DNA of 64,000 nucleotides from Sphingopyxis sp. YF1 (GCF_022701295.1 NZ_CP033204.1:2852001-2916000), one strand, 5' to 3'. Positions 26,061 through 36,818 are shown, numbered from the stretch's first letter. Notes: a model not told the origin generated them from the letters alone. Numbers and translations are program-made.

Positions 26061-27788
26061 ATGGCCGATTATGATCTGGTGATTCGCGGCGGAACGATCG
26101 TCGACGGCCTCGGCAATCCCGGCGCGGTCGGCGATCTCGCGGTGCAGGACGGCCGCATCGCCGCGATCGGCCGGGTCGACGGCCGCGGGCGCGAGGAGAT
26201 CGATGCCACCGGCCGCATCGTCACCCCCGGCTTCGTCGACGTCCACACCCACTATGATGGACAGGCCTTGTGGGAGACGCGGCTCGCCCCCTCCTCCAAC
26301 CATGGCGTGACGACGGTGCTGATGGGCAATTGCGGGGTCGGCTTCGCGCCGTGCAAGCCCGACCAGCGCGACATGCTCGTCGCGGTGATGGAGGGGGTGG
26401 AGGATGTGCCCGAAGTCGTGATGACCGAGGGCCTGCCGTGGAACTGGGAGACCTTTCCCGAATATCTCGACGCCCTCGACGCCCGCGCGCTCGACGTCGA
26501 CGTCGCGACGCAATTGCCGCATTCAGCGCTGCGCGTCTTCGTGATGGGCGCCCGCGCCGCCGATCACGAGCCGCCCAATGCGAACGATCTGGCACAGATG
26601 CGCGCGCTCACCACCGAGGCGATCCGCGCCGGTGCGCTGGGGGTCAGCACCTCGCGCAACCTGATGCACCGCACCAAGGCCGGCGAACTCGCACCCAGCC
26701 TGTTTTCCGAAGAGGATGAGCTGACCGCGCTCGCGCACGGCCTGCGCGACGCCGATGACGGGGTGTTCCAGATCATCCCGCGCGTCATGGGGCCGGCGCG
26801 CGACGAATTCGCGCTGATGCGGCGGCTCGCCGAAGCCGCCGGGCGCCCGCTTTCCTATTCGCTGCTCCAGATGCCCGCCGGCGACCCCGCCGAATGGCGC
26901 GCGTCGCTCGACGCGCTGACCGACGCGCGCGACGCGGGGCTGCCGATCCGCGCGCAGGTCGCGCCGCGGCCGGTCGGCATGTTCTATGGTCTCGACCTCA
27001 GCTTCCATCCCTTTTCGATGCACCCGAGTTTCCGCCCGCTGCTCGACCGCCCGCTCACCGACAAGGTCGCGGCGATGCGCGATCCCGATTTCCGCGCGCG
27101 GCTGCTCGCCGAACAGCCCGAGGACAGCAATCCGGTTTCGCTCGCCACGGTCAAGGCGTTCCGCTTTGCCTATCCGATGGGCGAAACCCCCGACTACGAA
27201 CCCGACCTTGCCGACCGGATCGACAATCGCGCCGCCGCACTCGGCCTGTCGGCGGAGGAATATGCCTATGACCTGCTCCTCGAACAGGACGGCCGCGCGC
27301 TGCTCTACCAGCCGGGTGCCAATTATCGCGACGGCAACCTCGACGCGGTGCACACCATGCTCGCTCACCCCGGCACGGTCGTCGGGCTCGCCGACGGCGG
27401 CGCGCATTACGGCATGATCTGCGACGCGAGCTTTCCGACCTTCTATCTCAGGCGCTGGACGGTCGACGCCGCGCCGGGCCAGCGCATCGCGCTCGAAACG
27501 GCGGTCGCGGCGCTGACCAGCGAGCCCGCCGACATGATCGGCCTCGGCGACCGCGGCCGGCTGACGGTCGGGGCAAAGGCCGACATCAACATCATCGATC
27601 TCGCGGCGCTGCGCCTGCACAATCCGTCGGTGGTCAACGACCTGCCCGCGGGCGGACGGCGGCTGCGCCAGCTCGCCGACGGCTACGACGCGACGATCGT
27701 GTCGGGGGTCGTCACCTACCGCGGCGGCACGCACAGCGGCGCGCTGCCCGGCCGGCTGGTGCGCGGCGCGCGGCGATTGGCGGCGTAA
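26061..27788 (+). CDS. N-acyl-D-amino-acid deacylase family amidohydrolase
   Basis: A 575-residue metal-dependent amidohydrolase of the D-aminoacylase group. It has YDLVIRGGTIVDGLGNPGAVGDLAVQDGRIAAIG at the N-terminus, the metal motif FVDVHTHYDGQALW, the cysteine region LMGNCGVGFAP typical of D-aminoacylases, GLADGGAHYGMICDAS near the C-terminus, and the closing beta domain (AKADINIIDL). It probably removes the acyl group from N-acyl-D-amino acids or similar amides. No signal peptide. GGGAGAG sits just upstream of the ATG. Confidence 0.8.
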   Translation: MADYDLVIRGGTIVDGLGNPGAVGDLAVQDGRIAAIGRVDGRGREEIDATGRIVTPGFVDVHTHYDGQALWETRLAPSSNHGVTTVLMGNCGVGFAPCKPDQRDMLVAVMEGVEDVPEVVMTEGLPWNWETFPEYLDALDARALDVDVATQLPHSALRVFVMGARAADHEPPNANDLAQMRALTTEAIRAGALGVSTSRNLMHRTKAGELAPSLFSEEDELTALAHGLRDADDGVFQIIPRVMGPARDEFALMRRLAEAAGRPLSYSLLQMPAGDPAEWRASLDALTDARDAGLPIRAQVAPRPVGMFYGLDLSFHPFSMHPSFRPLLDRPLTDKVAAMRDPDFRARLLAEQPEDSNPVSLATVKAFRFAYPMGETPDYEPDLADRIDNRAAALGLSAEEYAYDLLLEQDGRALLYQPGANYRDGNLDAVHTMLAHPGTVVGLADGGAHYGMICDASFPTFYLRRWTVDAAPGQRIALETAVAALTSEPADMIGLGDRGRLTVGAKADINIIDLAALRLHNPSVVNDLPAGGRRLRQLADGYDATIVSGVVTYRGGTHSGALPGRLVRGARRLAA

Positions 27789-27865
27789 GCGGCGTGCGTT
27801 CGATATAAACCGTCAGCCCTGAGCCTGTCGGGCTTCGGGATGGTGCTGATTTATCGCTCGCCGCG

Positions 27866-29521
27866 CTAGTCGCGCATCGCCCGGATTTCGTCGTCGCGCC
27901 CGGTCATTTCCCAGCGGATCAGCGAAATGGGGATCGATCCCGCCGCGCGGAAACGATCGTGGAAGCGCTTGATGTCGAACGCGTCGCCTTCCTGCATCGC
28001 AACGTCGGCGAGCAGCTTTTCGAGTTCGACCTTGCCCATATAATAGCCGATGCCATAACCCGGCTGGCGCAGGTAGAGCTCGATGTCGAACTGCGCGACC
28101 GCGTCGCCCGGCTTCATCCATTTGGGCGTGCGCGCGATCAGCGATTCATTCGCCTGGCTCCACGTCCATTCGTTCGCCTGCATCTTGAGCTCGGGCATCA
28201 CCCGCGCCGCGCGCTTGGCGCCGAGGATATAGTCGATCTCGCGCGTCTTCGGCCGGTCCTCGAGCATCCCCGCCTGGACGATCAGCTCCTCCAGATAAAA
28301 GGCCCAGCCCTCGTTGCGCAGGCCGTTGACGAAGAACAGCCGCGGTGCGCCGCGCACCGGCCGCGTGTCGCGCGCCGCCTGCAAGGCGTCGAAGGCGTGC
28401 CCGGGCAGATTGTGCGCGCGCAGCGGGCGGCCGTCGCGGAATTCGGCCTGAAAAAAGAAATGGAGATGCAGCGGCGGATCGAACAGACCCGGCTTCGACG
28501 GGTCCTTTTCGAACGGGAATTGATACGGCCCTTCCTCGGGGTCGTGCCGGACATAGTCGGGGATGGTGACCCAGTCGCCGTCGCGCAGGAAGGCGAGCAG
28601 ATCCTCGTCCTCGACCTTGCGCTTGGCGTCGAATTCCTCGCGGGTCGCGACGGGTTCGGGCATCGCGATGGCGCGGTTGCGATGCTCCTCGATCTTCAGG
28701 AAGGCGAGCTGGCGCTGATATTCGCGCTCGCCGATCACCCCGATCTCTTCGGGGGTGTAGGGGAGCAGCAGGACATTCTTCAGATACCAGGCATAATTGT
28801 CGCGGCCGACGCCGCCGTGCGCGGGCAGCCCCGCCTCGATGCCTTCGAGCCAGGCCTTGAACTCCGCCGCCGCCGCCTGCGCGCGCCGTGCCGGCGCTGC
28901 GAGCGCGGGCTGCACCTTCGCCGCGCGGTCGGCGAGTTCGCCATAGACGTTCACCTCGACCGCCTTCTGCGCGATGGCGAGCCGCGCAAGGTCGCCGCGC
29001 GCGTCGATCAGGTTCGCCCGCGCCTGCCGCAACGCCTCGGGCACCGCGTCGAGCTGCGCCTTGAAGGCGGCGGTCTTGTCCTTGGCCAGCGGCAGCTTGG
29101 GGATCGCGATCGCGCCGTGCATCTTCGGCCCGAAGCCAAGGTTGGTGGTGCTGTAGAAGGCGGGGTCGCGCTTCCACGGCTCGACGACGCGATGCTGGAA
29201 TTCCAGCCCGCGCATCTCGGCGAGCACGACCATATAATCGACGCGCTGCGCCACCGGCCAGCCGCTGTCGTCGATCGCCTTCAGCCGCGCCTGGAACGTT
29301 TCCAGCCCGGCCTTCTGCTTCGCCATCGCCACGGGCGAATAGTCGGGAACCCCCTTCACCATCGGCGGCGCGACGAAGGCGCGGAATTCGGCATAGAGCG
29401 CGAGCAGGTCCGAATAGCCCGCGGGCGCCGCCTCGCTCGCCGCGGCCGGCGGCACCGGCGCGGCGGTCATGAACAGGGGCGCGGCCATCAGGGCAGCGGC
29501 CAGTCGCAGCGTCTTCGTCAT
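27866..29521 (-). CDS. DUF885 family protein, exported
   Basis: 551 residues with a Sec signal peptide (LRLAAALMAAPLFMTAAPVPPAAA). The helical body and the segment FFVNGLRNEGWAFYLEELIVQAG match DUF885 proteins, often called putative metallopeptidases. In those the preceding motif is HExxPGH; here it reads RAHNLPGHAFD (residue ~367), so the HE pair is replaced and zinc catalysis is doubtful. The start is fixed by GGGAG upstream and by the leader. Convergent with the deacylase gene. Confidence 0.75.
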   Translation of the reverse strand: MTKTLRLAAALMAAPLFMTAAPVPPAAASEAAPAGYSDLLALYAEFRAFVAPPMVKGVPDYSPVAMAKQKAGLETFQARLKAIDDSGWPVAQRVDYMVVLAEMRGLEFQHRVVEPWKRDPAFYSTTNLGFGPKMHGAIAIPKLPLAKDKTAAFKAQLDAVPEALRQARANLIDARGDLARLAIAQKAVEVNVYGELADRAAKVQPALAAPARRAQAAAAEFKAWLEGIEAGLPAHGGVGRDNYAWYLKNVLLLPYTPEEIGVIGEREYQRQLAFLKIEEHRNRAIAMPEPVATREEFDAKRKVEDEDLLAFLRDGDWVTIPDYVRHDPEEGPYQFPFEKDPSKPGLFDPPLHLHFFFQAEFRDGRPLRAHNLPGHAFDALQAARDTRPVRGAPRLFFVNGLRNEGWAFYLEELIVQAGMLEDRPKTREIDYILGAKRAARVMPELKMQANEWTWSQANESLIARTPKWMKPGDAVAQFDIELYLRQPGYGIGYYMGKVELEKLLADVAMQEGDAFDIKRFHDRFRAAGSIPISLIRWEMTGRDDEIRAMRD

Positions 29522-29564
29522 CGAATACTCCCTGTCATGTCGGCCCGATGCGGCCCGTCGGTTG

Positions 29565-30734
29565 TCAGAGGCTGTTGAAGAAGCGGCCGAGCCGCTCCAT
29601 CGCCTCGGTCACGCGCGCTTCCGATTCGGATCCGAAGCAGACGCGCAGATAACCTTCGCCGCTCGGGCCATAGAAGCTGCCCGATTCGACGACGACATGC
29701 GCTTCCTTGAGGATCGCCATCGCGAGGTCGGTCGAGCTCTTGCCCGTTCCGCTGATGTCGGGAAAGGCATAGATGGTGCCCTCGGGCTCGGCGCAGGTGA
29801 CGCCGGGCATCTGGTTGAGCGCCTGCACGACGATGTCGCGCTTGCGCCGGTCGGCCTCGACCAGTGCGTGCATCGCGTCCTGCGGCCCCTCGACCGCGGC
29901 GCGCGCGCCTTCCTGGACAAAGACGTTGACGTGCGTCACGTCGGTCATCGCGATGCGCAGGATCGCGGGCATCAGCGCCGCATCGGCGGTCAGATAGCCG
30001 ATCCGCCAGCCGTCCATCGAATAGGCCTTGGTGAAGGCGAAGCAGGTGATCGTGCGCTCGCGCATCCCGGGCAGGCTGGCGATGCTGATATGCTCGGCGC
30101 CGCCATAGGTGATATATTCATACACCTCGTCCGACAGCACGAGCAGATCGTGCTTGATCGCGAGGTCCGCGACCTCCTGCAACTCGGCGCGCGAATAGAC
30201 GCGGCCGGTCGGGTTGGCGGGGTTGATCAGCACGATCATCCGCGTCTTGTCGGTGATCTTCGCCGCGATCCGCGCTTTCGAGATCGCAAAATTGTCGGCC
30301 TTGTCGAGCTCGGCGATCACCACCTTGCCCCCCGCGATCTCGGTCTTGCCGATGTGCTGCGGATAATAGGGATCGAGCAGGATGACCTCGTCGCCCGGAT
30401 CGATCGCCGCCATGAAGGCCGCGAAGGAGGCGTGGGTCAGCCCGTTGGTGACGAGGATCTCGTCGGCCCCGTAGTCGAGGCGGTTGAAGTCGCGCAGCTT
30501 GCGCGCCAGCGCCTCGCGGAACGACAGCGTGCCGCGAAAATCGCCATAGTGGACGATACCCGCGTCGAGCGCCGCCTTCGCGGCCTCCTTGATGTGCAGC
30601 GGGGTGTCCGCATGCGGCCGGCCGAACTCGAGATGGATCAGGTCGACGCCCTCGGCGTCGAGCTTCGCCGCCTCGTCGTACATGCCAAAACTTTTCTTCG
30701 ATCCCGTCGCGAGACGTTGTGCCGGCCACTTCAT
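29565..30734 (-). CDS. Class I/II pyridoxal-phosphate aminotransferase
   Basis: 389 residues, fold-type I. It has LEFGRPHADTPLHIKEAAKAALDAG at the start, VTNGLTHASFAAFMAAIDPGDEVILLDPYYP, the cofactor Asn/Asp in LINPANPTGRVYSRAEL and LLVLSDEVYEYITY, the Schiff-base lysine in FAFTKAYSMDGWRIGYL, and the C-terminal substrate arginine in GEGYLRVCFGSE. Substrate unknown; it resembles aspartate/aromatic-type enzymes. GGAGGATCG precedes the ATG. It is divergent from the aromatic-CoA operon and shares its regulatory region. Confidence 0.85.
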   Translation of the reverse strand: MKWPAQRLATGSKKSFGMYDEAAKLDAEGVDLIHLEFGRPHADTPLHIKEAAKAALDAGIVHYGDFRGTLSFREALARKLRDFNRLDYGADEILVTNGLTHASFAAFMAAIDPGDEVILLDPYYPQHIGKTEIAGGKVVIAELDKADNFAISKARIAAKITDKTRMIVLINPANPTGRVYSRAELQEVADLAIKHDLLVLSDEVYEYITYGGAEHISIASLPGMRERTITCFAFTKAYSMDGWRIGYLTADAALMPAILRIAMTDVTHVNVFVQEGARAAVEGPQDAMHALVEADRRKRDIVVQALNQMPGVTCAEPEGTIYAFPDISGTGKSSTDLAMAILKEAHVVVESGSFYGPSGEGYLRVCFGSESEARVTEAMERLGRFFNSL

Positions 30735-30788
30735 ATTCGATCCTCCGAGCGATTCCCTACACGTGAATAATTGTGTGATAAAGGATAT

Positions 30789-30814
30789 TTCAAGCTTAAA
30801 ATTTTAGGCTTGAA
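30789..30814. promoter_or_regulatory. 26-bp dyad, candidate MarR operator
   Basis: TTCAAGC (30789-30795) and GCTTGAA (30808-30814) flank an AT-rich near-palindromic core (TAAAATTTTA); one position pair is mismatched. It lies in the 137-bp region between the divergent aminotransferase and monooxygenase/reductase genes, the place expected for an operator of the MarR protein encoded in the operon at 33945. Confidence 0.6.
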
Positions 30815-30871
30815 GCTTCTTGTGCCGCGGCTTAGGAATCGACGCATCAATCCCCGATGGAGTCTCTTGCA

Positions 30872-33172
30872 GTGAAGATTGCCTGCGTGGGCGGCGGACC
30901 GGCCGGCCTCTATTTCGCGATCTCGATGAAGCTGCGCGACCCCGCGCACCAGGTCGATGTGTTCGAACGCAACCGCGCCGACGACACCTTCGGCTGGGGG
31001 GTCGTCTTCTCGGACCAGACGGTCGAGAATCTGATGGCGAACGACCCCGTCAGCGGCGCGACGATCCGCGACGAATTCACCCACTGGGACGATATCGACG
31101 TCCATATCCATGGCGAATGCGTCCGTTCGACCGGCCATGGTTTCATCGGCATCGGCCGCAAGCGCCTGCTCCGGATCATGCAGGACCGCGCGCGCGAACT
31201 CGGCGTCGGGCTGCATTTCGAGCATGAAGCGAGCGCCGACCTCGCCGAATGGGCCGACTACGACCTCGTCATCGCCGCCGACGGCGCGAACAGCCGCATC
31301 CGCGACGCCTATGCCGAACATTTCGACATCGACATCCAGACGCGCCGCAACAAATATATCTGGCTCGGCACGCACAAGACCTTCGACGCCTTCACCTTCG
31401 CCTTCGAACAGCTCGAAGAGGGCTGGGTGTGGGCGCACGCCTATCGTTTCGACGACAATCTTTCGACCTTCATCGTCGAAATGGCGCCCGAAACCTGGGA
31501 GAAGCTCGGGCTCGACCGGCAGGGCCCCGACGAGGCGATCGCGTGGAGCGAGCGCGTCTTCGCCAAATATCTGGACGGCAACAGGCTGATGACGAACGCG
31601 TCGCACCTGCGCGGGTCAGCGGCGTGGCTCAATTTCCGCCGCATCATCACCGGACGCTGGTCGTACGACAAGCTCATCCTGCTCGGCGACGCCGCGCACA
31701 CCGCGCATTTCTCGATCGGATCGGGCACCAAGCTCGCGATCGAGGATGCGATCAAGCTCGCCGAGGTGCTGAGCCGCCCCGGCCTCGATCGCGCCGCCGC
31801 GCTCGCCGAATATCAGGCCGAACGCAGCGTCGAGGTCCTGAAGCTCCAGAACAGCGCGCGCAATTCGACCGAATGGTTCGAAACGCTCGACCGCTACCTG
31901 CCCTTCGCGCCGATCCAGTTCGCCTATTCGCTGCTCACCCGCTCGCAGCGCGTCAGCCACGAGAATCTCCGGCTGCGCGACAAGGGCTGGCTCGAAGGCG
32001 TCGAGCGCTGGTTCCAGTCGCAGGCCCCCGGCGGTCGGGACCGGAACGCACCGCCGATGTTCGCGCCCTACCAGCTGCGCGAGATGACGCTCGAAAACCG
32101 CATCGTCGTGTCGCCGATGGCGATGTATTCGGCCGAGGACGGCACCCCCGGCGATTTCCATCTCGTCCACTATGGCACGCGGGCGCAGGGCGGCGCGGGA
32201 CTGGTCTATACCGAAATGACCTGCGTCTCGCCCGAGGCGCGCATCACCCCCGGCTGCCCCGGCATGTACGCCCCCGACCATGCCGCCGCGTGGCGCCGCA
32301 TCGTCGATTTCGTCCACCGCGAGAGCCAGGCGAAAATCTGCCTTCAGCTCGGCCATTCGGGCGCCAAGGGATCGACGAAGATCGGCTGGGAGGGGATGGA
32401 CGAGCCGCTCGACACCGGAAACTGGCCGCTGATCGCCGCGTCCGACGTGCCGTGGAGCGCGGCCAACCAGCCCCCGCGCCCGATGACGCGGACCGATATG
32501 GATCAGGTGCGCGACCAGTTCGTCGCCGCGACGCGCATGGCGATCTACGCCGGGTTCGACATGATCGAACTGCACGCCGCGCACGGTTATCTCCTGTCGA
32601 GCTTCATCACCCCGATGCAGAACCGCCGCACCGACGATTATGGCGGCAGCCTCGAAAACCGGCTGCGCTTCCCGCTCGAGGTGTTCGCCGCGATGCGCGA
32701 GGCGTGGCCCGCCGACCGCCCGATGTCGGTGCGCATTTCGGCGACCGACTGGATGGGCGACCAGGGCGTGACCCCCGACGAGGCGGTGCGGATCGCCGAG
32801 GCGTTCCACGCCGCGGGCGCCGACCTGATCGACGTCTCGGCGGGGCAGACCTGGGCCGATTGCACGCCGGTCTACGGCCGCATGTTCCAGACCCCCTTCG
32901 CCGACCAGATCCGCAACGAAGCACGCGTATCGACGATGGCGGTCGGCAACATCTTCGAGACCGACCATGTCAATTCGATCCTCGCCGCGGGCCGCGCCGA
33001 CCTCGTCGCGCTGGGCCGCCCGCACATGATCGATCCGATGTGGACGCTGCGCGCCGCCGCGCAGCACGAATATCGCGGCGCCGCGGTGCCGCCCGCCTAT
33101 CTCAACGGCATGGGCCAGCTCGCGCGCAACATGAAGCGCGCGGCCGAACAGGAAGCGGCCCTGCGGGGCTGA
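30872..33172 (+). CDS. Fused FAD monooxygenase / old-yellow-enzyme reductase (salicylyl-CoA 5-hydroxylase or 2-aminobenzoyl-CoA monooxygenase/reductase type)
   Basis: About 766 residues in two enzymes. The N-terminal ~375 residues are a class A flavin monooxygenase: [21 protein letters not shown] at the start and [27 protein letters not shown] for FAD. Residues ~385-766 are an OYE-type NADH:flavin oxidoreductase: [71 protein letters not shown]. This fusion is characteristic of 2-aminobenzoyl-CoA monooxygenase/reductase (known from Azoarcus evansii) and of proteins annotated salicylyl-CoA 5-hydroxylase/oxidoreductase. GTG at 30872 has GGAG nine bases upstream; ATG at 30857 does not. Confidence 0.85.
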   Translation: MKIACVGGGPAGLYFAISMKLRDPAHQVDVFERNRADDTFGWGVVFSDQTVENLMANDPVSGATIRDEFTHWDDIDVHIHGECVRSTGHGFIGIGRKRLLRIMQDRARELGVGLHFEHEASADLAEWADYDLVIAADGANSRIRDAYAEHFDIDIQTRRNKYIWLGTHKTFDAFTFAFEQLEEGWVWAHAYRFDDNLSTFIVEMAPETWEKLGLDRQGPDEAIAWSERVFAKYLDGNRLMTNASHLRGSAAWLNFRRIITGRWSYDKLILLGDAAHTAHFSIGSGTKLAIEDAIKLAEVLSRPGLDRAAALAEYQAERSVEVLKLQNSARNSTEWFETLDRYLPFAPIQFAYSLLTRSQRVSHENLRLRDKGWLEGVERWFQSQAPGGRDRNAPPMFAPYQLREMTLENRIVVSPMAMYSAEDGTPGDFHLVHYGTRAQGGAGLVYTEMTCVSPEARITPGCPGMYAPDHAAAWRRIVDFVHRESQAKICLQLGHSGAKGSTKIGWEGMDEPLDTGNWPLIAASDVPWSAANQPPRPMTRTDMDQVRDQFVAATRMAIYAGFDMIELHAAHGYLLSSFITPMQNRRTDDYGGSLENRLRFPLEVFAAMREAWPADRPMSVRISATDWMGDQGVTPDEAVRIAEAFHAAGADLIDVSAGQTWADCTPVYGRMFQTPFADQIRNEARVSTMAVGNIFETDHVNSILAAGRADLVALGRPHMIDPMWTLRAAAQHEYRGAAVPPAYLNGMGQLARNMKRAAEQEAALRG

Positions 33173-33186
33173 GACAGGAGGCAGCG

Positions 33187-33948
33187 ATGCGGCTCGAACA
33201 TGTGCATGCCGTCGTCACCGGCGGCGGATCGGGGATCGGCGCCGCGGTGGCGCAGGCGCTCGCGGCCGAGGGCGCGCGGCTGACGCTCGTCGGGCGCCGC
33301 CGCGACGCGCTCGACGCGGTCGCCGCGACGCTTCCCGGCGCGCACGTCGCCCCCGCCGACGTCGCCGATCGCGCCGCGGTCGATGCCGCCTTTGCGTCGG
33401 CGCGCGCCGCGCACGGTCCGATCTCGATCCTGATCAACAACGCCGGCGTCGCGCCGAGCGCGCCCTTCGCGCGCGTCACGGCGGAGGCGTGGCGCACGAC
33501 GATGGCGGTCAATCTCGACGCGCTCTTTCATTGCTGCCAGGCGGCGCTGCCCGACCTGCTCGCCGCGCCGGCCGGACGCATCGTCACCGTCGCCTCGACC
33601 GCGGGGGTCAAGGGCTATGGTTATACCGCCCCCTATGTCGCCTCGAAGCACGGCGCGATCGGGCTGATGCGCGCGCTCGCCACCGAATTCGCCGCGACCC
33701 CGCTCACCGCCAACGCCGTGTGCCCGGGCTTCACCGACACCGATATCGTCGGGCAGGCGGTCGCCAATATCCAGGCCAAGACCGGCCGCAGCGCCGACGA
33801 GGCGATCGCCGAGCTGACGCGCTACAATCCGCAGAAACGGCTGATCGAGCCCGCCGAGGTCGCCGAAGCGGTGCTCTGGCTCTGCCTGCCCGCCAGCCGT
33901 TCGGTCACCGGACAGGCGGTGATGGTCGCGGGCGGGGAAGTGATGTGA
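33187..33948 (+). CDS. Short-chain dehydrogenase, 3-hydroxyacyl-CoA dehydrogenase-like
   Basis: A 253-residue classical [11 protein letters not shown] cofactor loop (12-18), NNAG in [10 protein letters not shown], the catalytic Ser in [12 protein letters not shown], and YVASK for Tyr/Lys; the PGFTDTDIV segment is typical. The Arg in [11 protein letters not shown] after beta2 suggests NADP(H). In an aromatic-CoA operon it most likely performs a 3-hydroxyacyl-CoA or cyclic alcohol oxidation. AGGAGG lies upstream of the ATG; the stop overlaps the GTG start of marR. Confidence 0.85.
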   Translation: MRLEHVHAVVTGGGSGIGAAVAQALAAEGARLTLVGRRRDALDAVAATLPGAHVAPADVADRAAVDAAFASARAAHGPISILINNAGVAPSAPFARVTAEAWRTTMAVNLDALFHCCQAALPDLLAAPAGRIVTVASTAGVKGYGYTAPYVASKHGAIGLMRALATEFAATPLTANAVCPGFTDTDIVGQAVANIQAKTGRSADEAIAELTRYNPQKRLIEPAEVAEAVLWLCLPASRSVTGQAVMVAGGEVM

Positions 33949-34442
33949 CCAAGGTCGCTCCGATCCGCGAAAAGCACGACGGCGCGCTCGACGATCGCGG
34001 CAACGTCCGCCTCTGGCTGCGCATGCTGACCTGCACCACGGTGATCGAAAAGCGTCTCAAGCGGCGCTTTTCGGACCAGCACGGCATCACCCTGCCGCGC
34101 TTCGACGTGATGGCCGCGCTCGATCGCCACCCCGAAGGCATGACGATGGGGCAATTGTCGGCGGCGCTGCTCGTGTCGAACGGCAATGTCACCGGCGTCG
34201 TCCAGACGCTCGCGCGCGACCGCTATGTCAGCATCGCCCCCTCCCCCAGCGACGGTCGCGCCTCGATCGTCCGCCTGACGCAGGAAGGCCGCGACTGCTT
34301 CGCGGGGCTCGCGGACGCGCATCACGACTGGATCGACGCGATGCTCGCGGGGCTCACCCGCGACCAGCGCACGACGCTTTACGATCTCCTCGGCGCGCTC
34401 AAAGATTCGCTCGCCGCCGACCATGGAAAGGAAGAGGCATGA
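33945..34442 (+). CDS. MarR-family transcriptional regulator
   Basis: 165 residues. The winged helix is clear: [74 protein letters not shown], including the DGR wing tip. MarR regulators of aromatic-CoA pathways typically repress until an aryl-CoA binds, which fits its place inside the operon and the dyad at 30789-30814. It starts with GTG overlapping the SDR stop (GTGA) and ends with ATGA into the crotonase gene. Confidence 0.85.
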   Translation: MTKVAPIREKHDGALDDRGNVRLWLRMLTCTTVIEKRLKRRFSDQHGITLPRFDVMAALDRHPEGMTMGQLSAALLVSNGNVTGVVQTLARDRYVSIAPSPSDGRASIVRLTQEGRDCFAGLADAHHDWIDAMLAGLTRDQRTTLYDLLGALKDSLAADHGKEEA

Positions 34443-35248
34443 ATCCCGAAAGCTTTTCGCCCGAACATTTCGGCTGGCAGTTCGAAGGCGGTGTCGCCAC
34501 CGTCACGCTGAACCGCCCCGACCGCAAGAACCCGCTGACCTTCGAAAGCTATGCCGAACTGCGCGACACCTTCCGCGCGCTCGTCTATGTGCCGGCGGTC
34601 AAGGCGATCGTCGTCACCGGCGCGGGCGGCAATTTCTCGTCGGGCGGCGACGTCCATGAAATCATCGGCCCGCTCACCGAAATGGCGATGCCCGAACTCT
34701 TGAACTTCACGCGCATGACCGGCGATCTGGTCAAGGCGATGCGCGCCTGTCCGCAGCCCGTGATCGCCGCGATCGACGGCATCTGCGTCGGCGCCGGCGC
34801 GATCATGGCGATGGCGTCGGACCTGCGCATCGCGACCCCGGCGGCCAAGACCGCCTTCCTCTTCACCCGCGTCGGCCTCGCCGGCTGCGACATGGGCGCC
34901 TGCGCGATCCTGCCGCGCATCATCGGCCAGGGCCGCGCGTCGGACCTGCTCTACACCGGCCGCATGATGGGCGCCGAGGAAGGCGAGCGCTGGGGCTTCC
35001 ACAACCGCATCGTCGACGCCGACGTATTGCTCGACGAAGCCACCAAGCTGGCACGATCGCTCGCCGCCGGCCCGACCTTCGCGCACGGCATCACCAAGAC
35101 CCAGCTCAGCACCGAATGGTCGGTCTCGGTCGAAACCGCGATCGAGATGGAAGCGCAGGCGCAGGCGATCTGCATGGCGACCAAGGACTTCCGCCGCGCC
35201 TTCGAAGCCTTCGCCGAAAAGCGCACCCCCGAGTTCGCGGGCGACTGA
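34439..35248 (+). CDS. Enoyl-CoA hydratase/isomerase (crotonase) family protein
   Basis: A 269-residue crotonase. Oxyanion-hole loops [11 protein letters not shown] and [17 protein letters not shown]. The first classical glutamate position is Ile (GAGAIMA rather than GxxELA), and the second region reads [15 protein letters not shown] with an Asp, so this is not a standard hydratase. The same AGCDMGA-type segment occurs in crotonases of aromatic-CoA and cyclic pathways, suggesting ring hydration, isomerisation or C-C cleavage. Start and stop overlap both neighbours by 4 and 1 bp. Confidence 0.8.
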   Translation: MNPESFSPEHFGWQFEGGVATVTLNRPDRKNPLTFESYAELRDTFRALVYVPAVKAIVVTGAGGNFSSGGDVHEIIGPLTEMAMPELLNFTRMTGDLVKAMRACPQPVIAAIDGICVGAGAIMAMASDLRIATPAAKTAFLFTRVGLAGCDMGACAILPRIIGQGRASDLLYTGRMMGAEEGERWGFHNRIVDADVLLDEATKLARSLAAGPTFAHGITKTQLSTEWSVSVETAIEMEAQAQAICMATKDFRRAFEAFAEKRTPEFAGD

Positions 35249-36414
35249 TGGCCGACCGCAGCTTCCTCGACTGGCCGTTCCTCGACGACGGTCACCGCCG
35301 CCTCGCGATCGAGCTCGACGACTGGTGCAGCGCGAACATCGCGCACGATCATTCGGACGACATCGACGGCGAATGCCGCAAGCTGGTGCGCGCGCTCGGC
35401 GACGCCGGCTGGCTGCGCTACTGCGTCCCCGCCGCCTATGGCGGGGTGCACGACAGCCTCGACATCCGCTCGCTCGCACTGATCCGCGAAACGCTCGCGC
35501 GCCACTCGGGGCTCGCCGATTTCGCCTTTGCGATGCAGGGACTCGGCTCGGGCACGATCAGTCTCTTCGGCACCGAAGCGCAGAAGCAGGCCTATCTGCC
35601 CGAGGTCGCGGCGGGCCGGAAGATCGCGGCCTTCGCGCTCACCGAGCCCGCGTCGGGGTCGGACGTCGCATCGATGGACACCACCGCCGAGCGCACGGCG
35701 GGCGGCTATGTCGTCAACGGGGCAAAGACCTATATCTCGAACGGCGGCATCGCCGACTATTATGTCCTCTTCGCACGCACCGGCGAGGCGCCGGGCGCGA
35801 AGGGCGTGTCGGCCTTCATCGTCGACGCCGACACCGCGGGCCTTGCGGTGACCGAGCGCATCGCGGTGATCGCGCCGCACCCGCTCGCGACGCTGACCTT
35901 CACCGGCATGACGATCCCCGAAACCGCGTTGCTCGGCGAGGCGGGACGCGGCTTTGCGCAGGCGATGGCGACGCTCGACATCTTCCGCACCACCGTCGGC
36001 GCCGCGGCGCTCGGCTTCGCGCGCCGCGCGCTCGACGACGCCACGGCGCGCGCGAAGCTCCGCAAGCTCGGCGCCGGGACGCTCGCCGACAATGCGGTGA
36101 CCCAGTCGAAGCTCGCCGAAATGGTGCTCGACGTCGATACGTCGGCGCTCCTCATCTATCGCGCCGGCTGGCTCCGCGACGTGCGCGGCGAACGCAACAC
36201 GCGCGAGGCCGCGCTCGCCAAGCTCCACGCGACCGACAGCGCGCAGGTGGTGATCGACAAGGCGGTGCAGATGTTCGGCGGGCTCGGCGTCACCGTCGGC
36301 ACGCCCGTCGAGGCGCTCTATCGCGAGGTGCGCGCGCTGCGCATCTACGAAGGCGCGTCGGAAGTGCAGAAGGTCGTCATCGCACGCCAGCACCTCGCCC
36401 AGAGCGCGCCCTGA
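35248..36414 (+). CDS. Acyl-CoA dehydrogenase
   Basis: 388 residues with the standard three-domain ACAD fold: [23 protein letters not shown] (FAD/substrate loop), [43 protein letters not shown], and the catalytic glutamate E368 in [17 protein letters not shown]. It introduces a double bond into an acyl-CoA ring or chain produced by the fused monooxygenase/reductase. The ATG shares a base with the upstream stop (TGATG), as does the next gene, so translation is tightly coupled. Confidence 0.85.
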   Translation: MADRSFLDWPFLDDGHRRLAIELDDWCSANIAHDHSDDIDGECRKLVRALGDAGWLRYCVPAAYGGVHDSLDIRSLALIRETLARHSGLADFAFAMQGLGSGTISLFGTEAQKQAYLPEVAAGRKIAAFALTEPASGSDVASMDTTAERTAGGYVVNGAKTYISNGGIADYYVLFARTGEAPGAKGVSAFIVDADTAGLAVTERIAVIAPHPLATLTFTGMTIPETALLGEAGRGFAQAMATLDIFRTTVGAAALGFARRALDDATARAKLRKLGAGTLADNAVTQSKLAEMVLDVDTSALLIYRAGWLRDVRGERNTREAALAKLHATDSAQVVIDKAVQMFGGLGVTVGTPVEALYREVRALRIYEGASEVQKVVIARQHLAQSAP

Positions 36415-36818
36415 TGTTCGAAACCAGCCTGCCGCTGCGCTTCGCGCACTGCGATCCGGCGGGCATCGCTTATTATCCGCGCTATTTCGAACTGTGCGAC
36501 GCGGCGATCGAGGACTGGACGGCGGCGGTGCTCGGCATCGACCGGCGGACGCTGCACCTCGATATGGGCCTCGGCCTGCCGACGGTCAGCCTGCACGCCG
36601 ATTTCGCCGCGCCGAGCCGGCTCGGCGACCGGCTCGACTTCACCGTCGCGGTCACCCGCGTCGGGCGCAGTTCGATCGACCTCGCGGTCGACGTCGCCTG
36701 CGCCGGTACGCCGCGCTTCGCGGTGCGCTTCACGCAGGTGCTCACCAATCTGGCCGAAGGCAGCTCGCACGCCTGGCCGCCCGACCTCCTCGAACGACTG
36801 AACAAGGAATTGTCATGA
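36414..36818 (+). CDS. Acyl-CoA thioesterase, 4HBT family
   Basis: A 134-residue hotdog protein with the 4HBT signature [22 protein letters not shown], in which the aspartate is the catalytic acid of 4-hydroxybenzoyl-CoA thioesterase-type enzymes. In this operon it may release CoA from stalled aryl-CoA or ring intermediates, a housekeeping role found in benzoyl-CoA and phenylacetyl-CoA pathways (PaaI, BoxD-like). It overlaps the dehydrogenase gene by one base and the RidA gene by four. Confidence 0.85.
   Translation: MFETSLPLRFAHCDPAGIAYYPRYFELCDAAIEDWTAAVLGIDRRTLHLDMGLGLPTVSLHADFAAPSRLGDRLDFTVAVTRVGRSSIDLAVDVACAGTPRFAVRFTQVLTNLAEGSSHAWPPDLLERLNKELS

Noticed and set aside
27959..29578. 540-codon plus-strand frame opposite the DUF885 gene
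   Set aside because: Antisense shadow; the minus frame has a signal peptide, ribosome site and family motifs.
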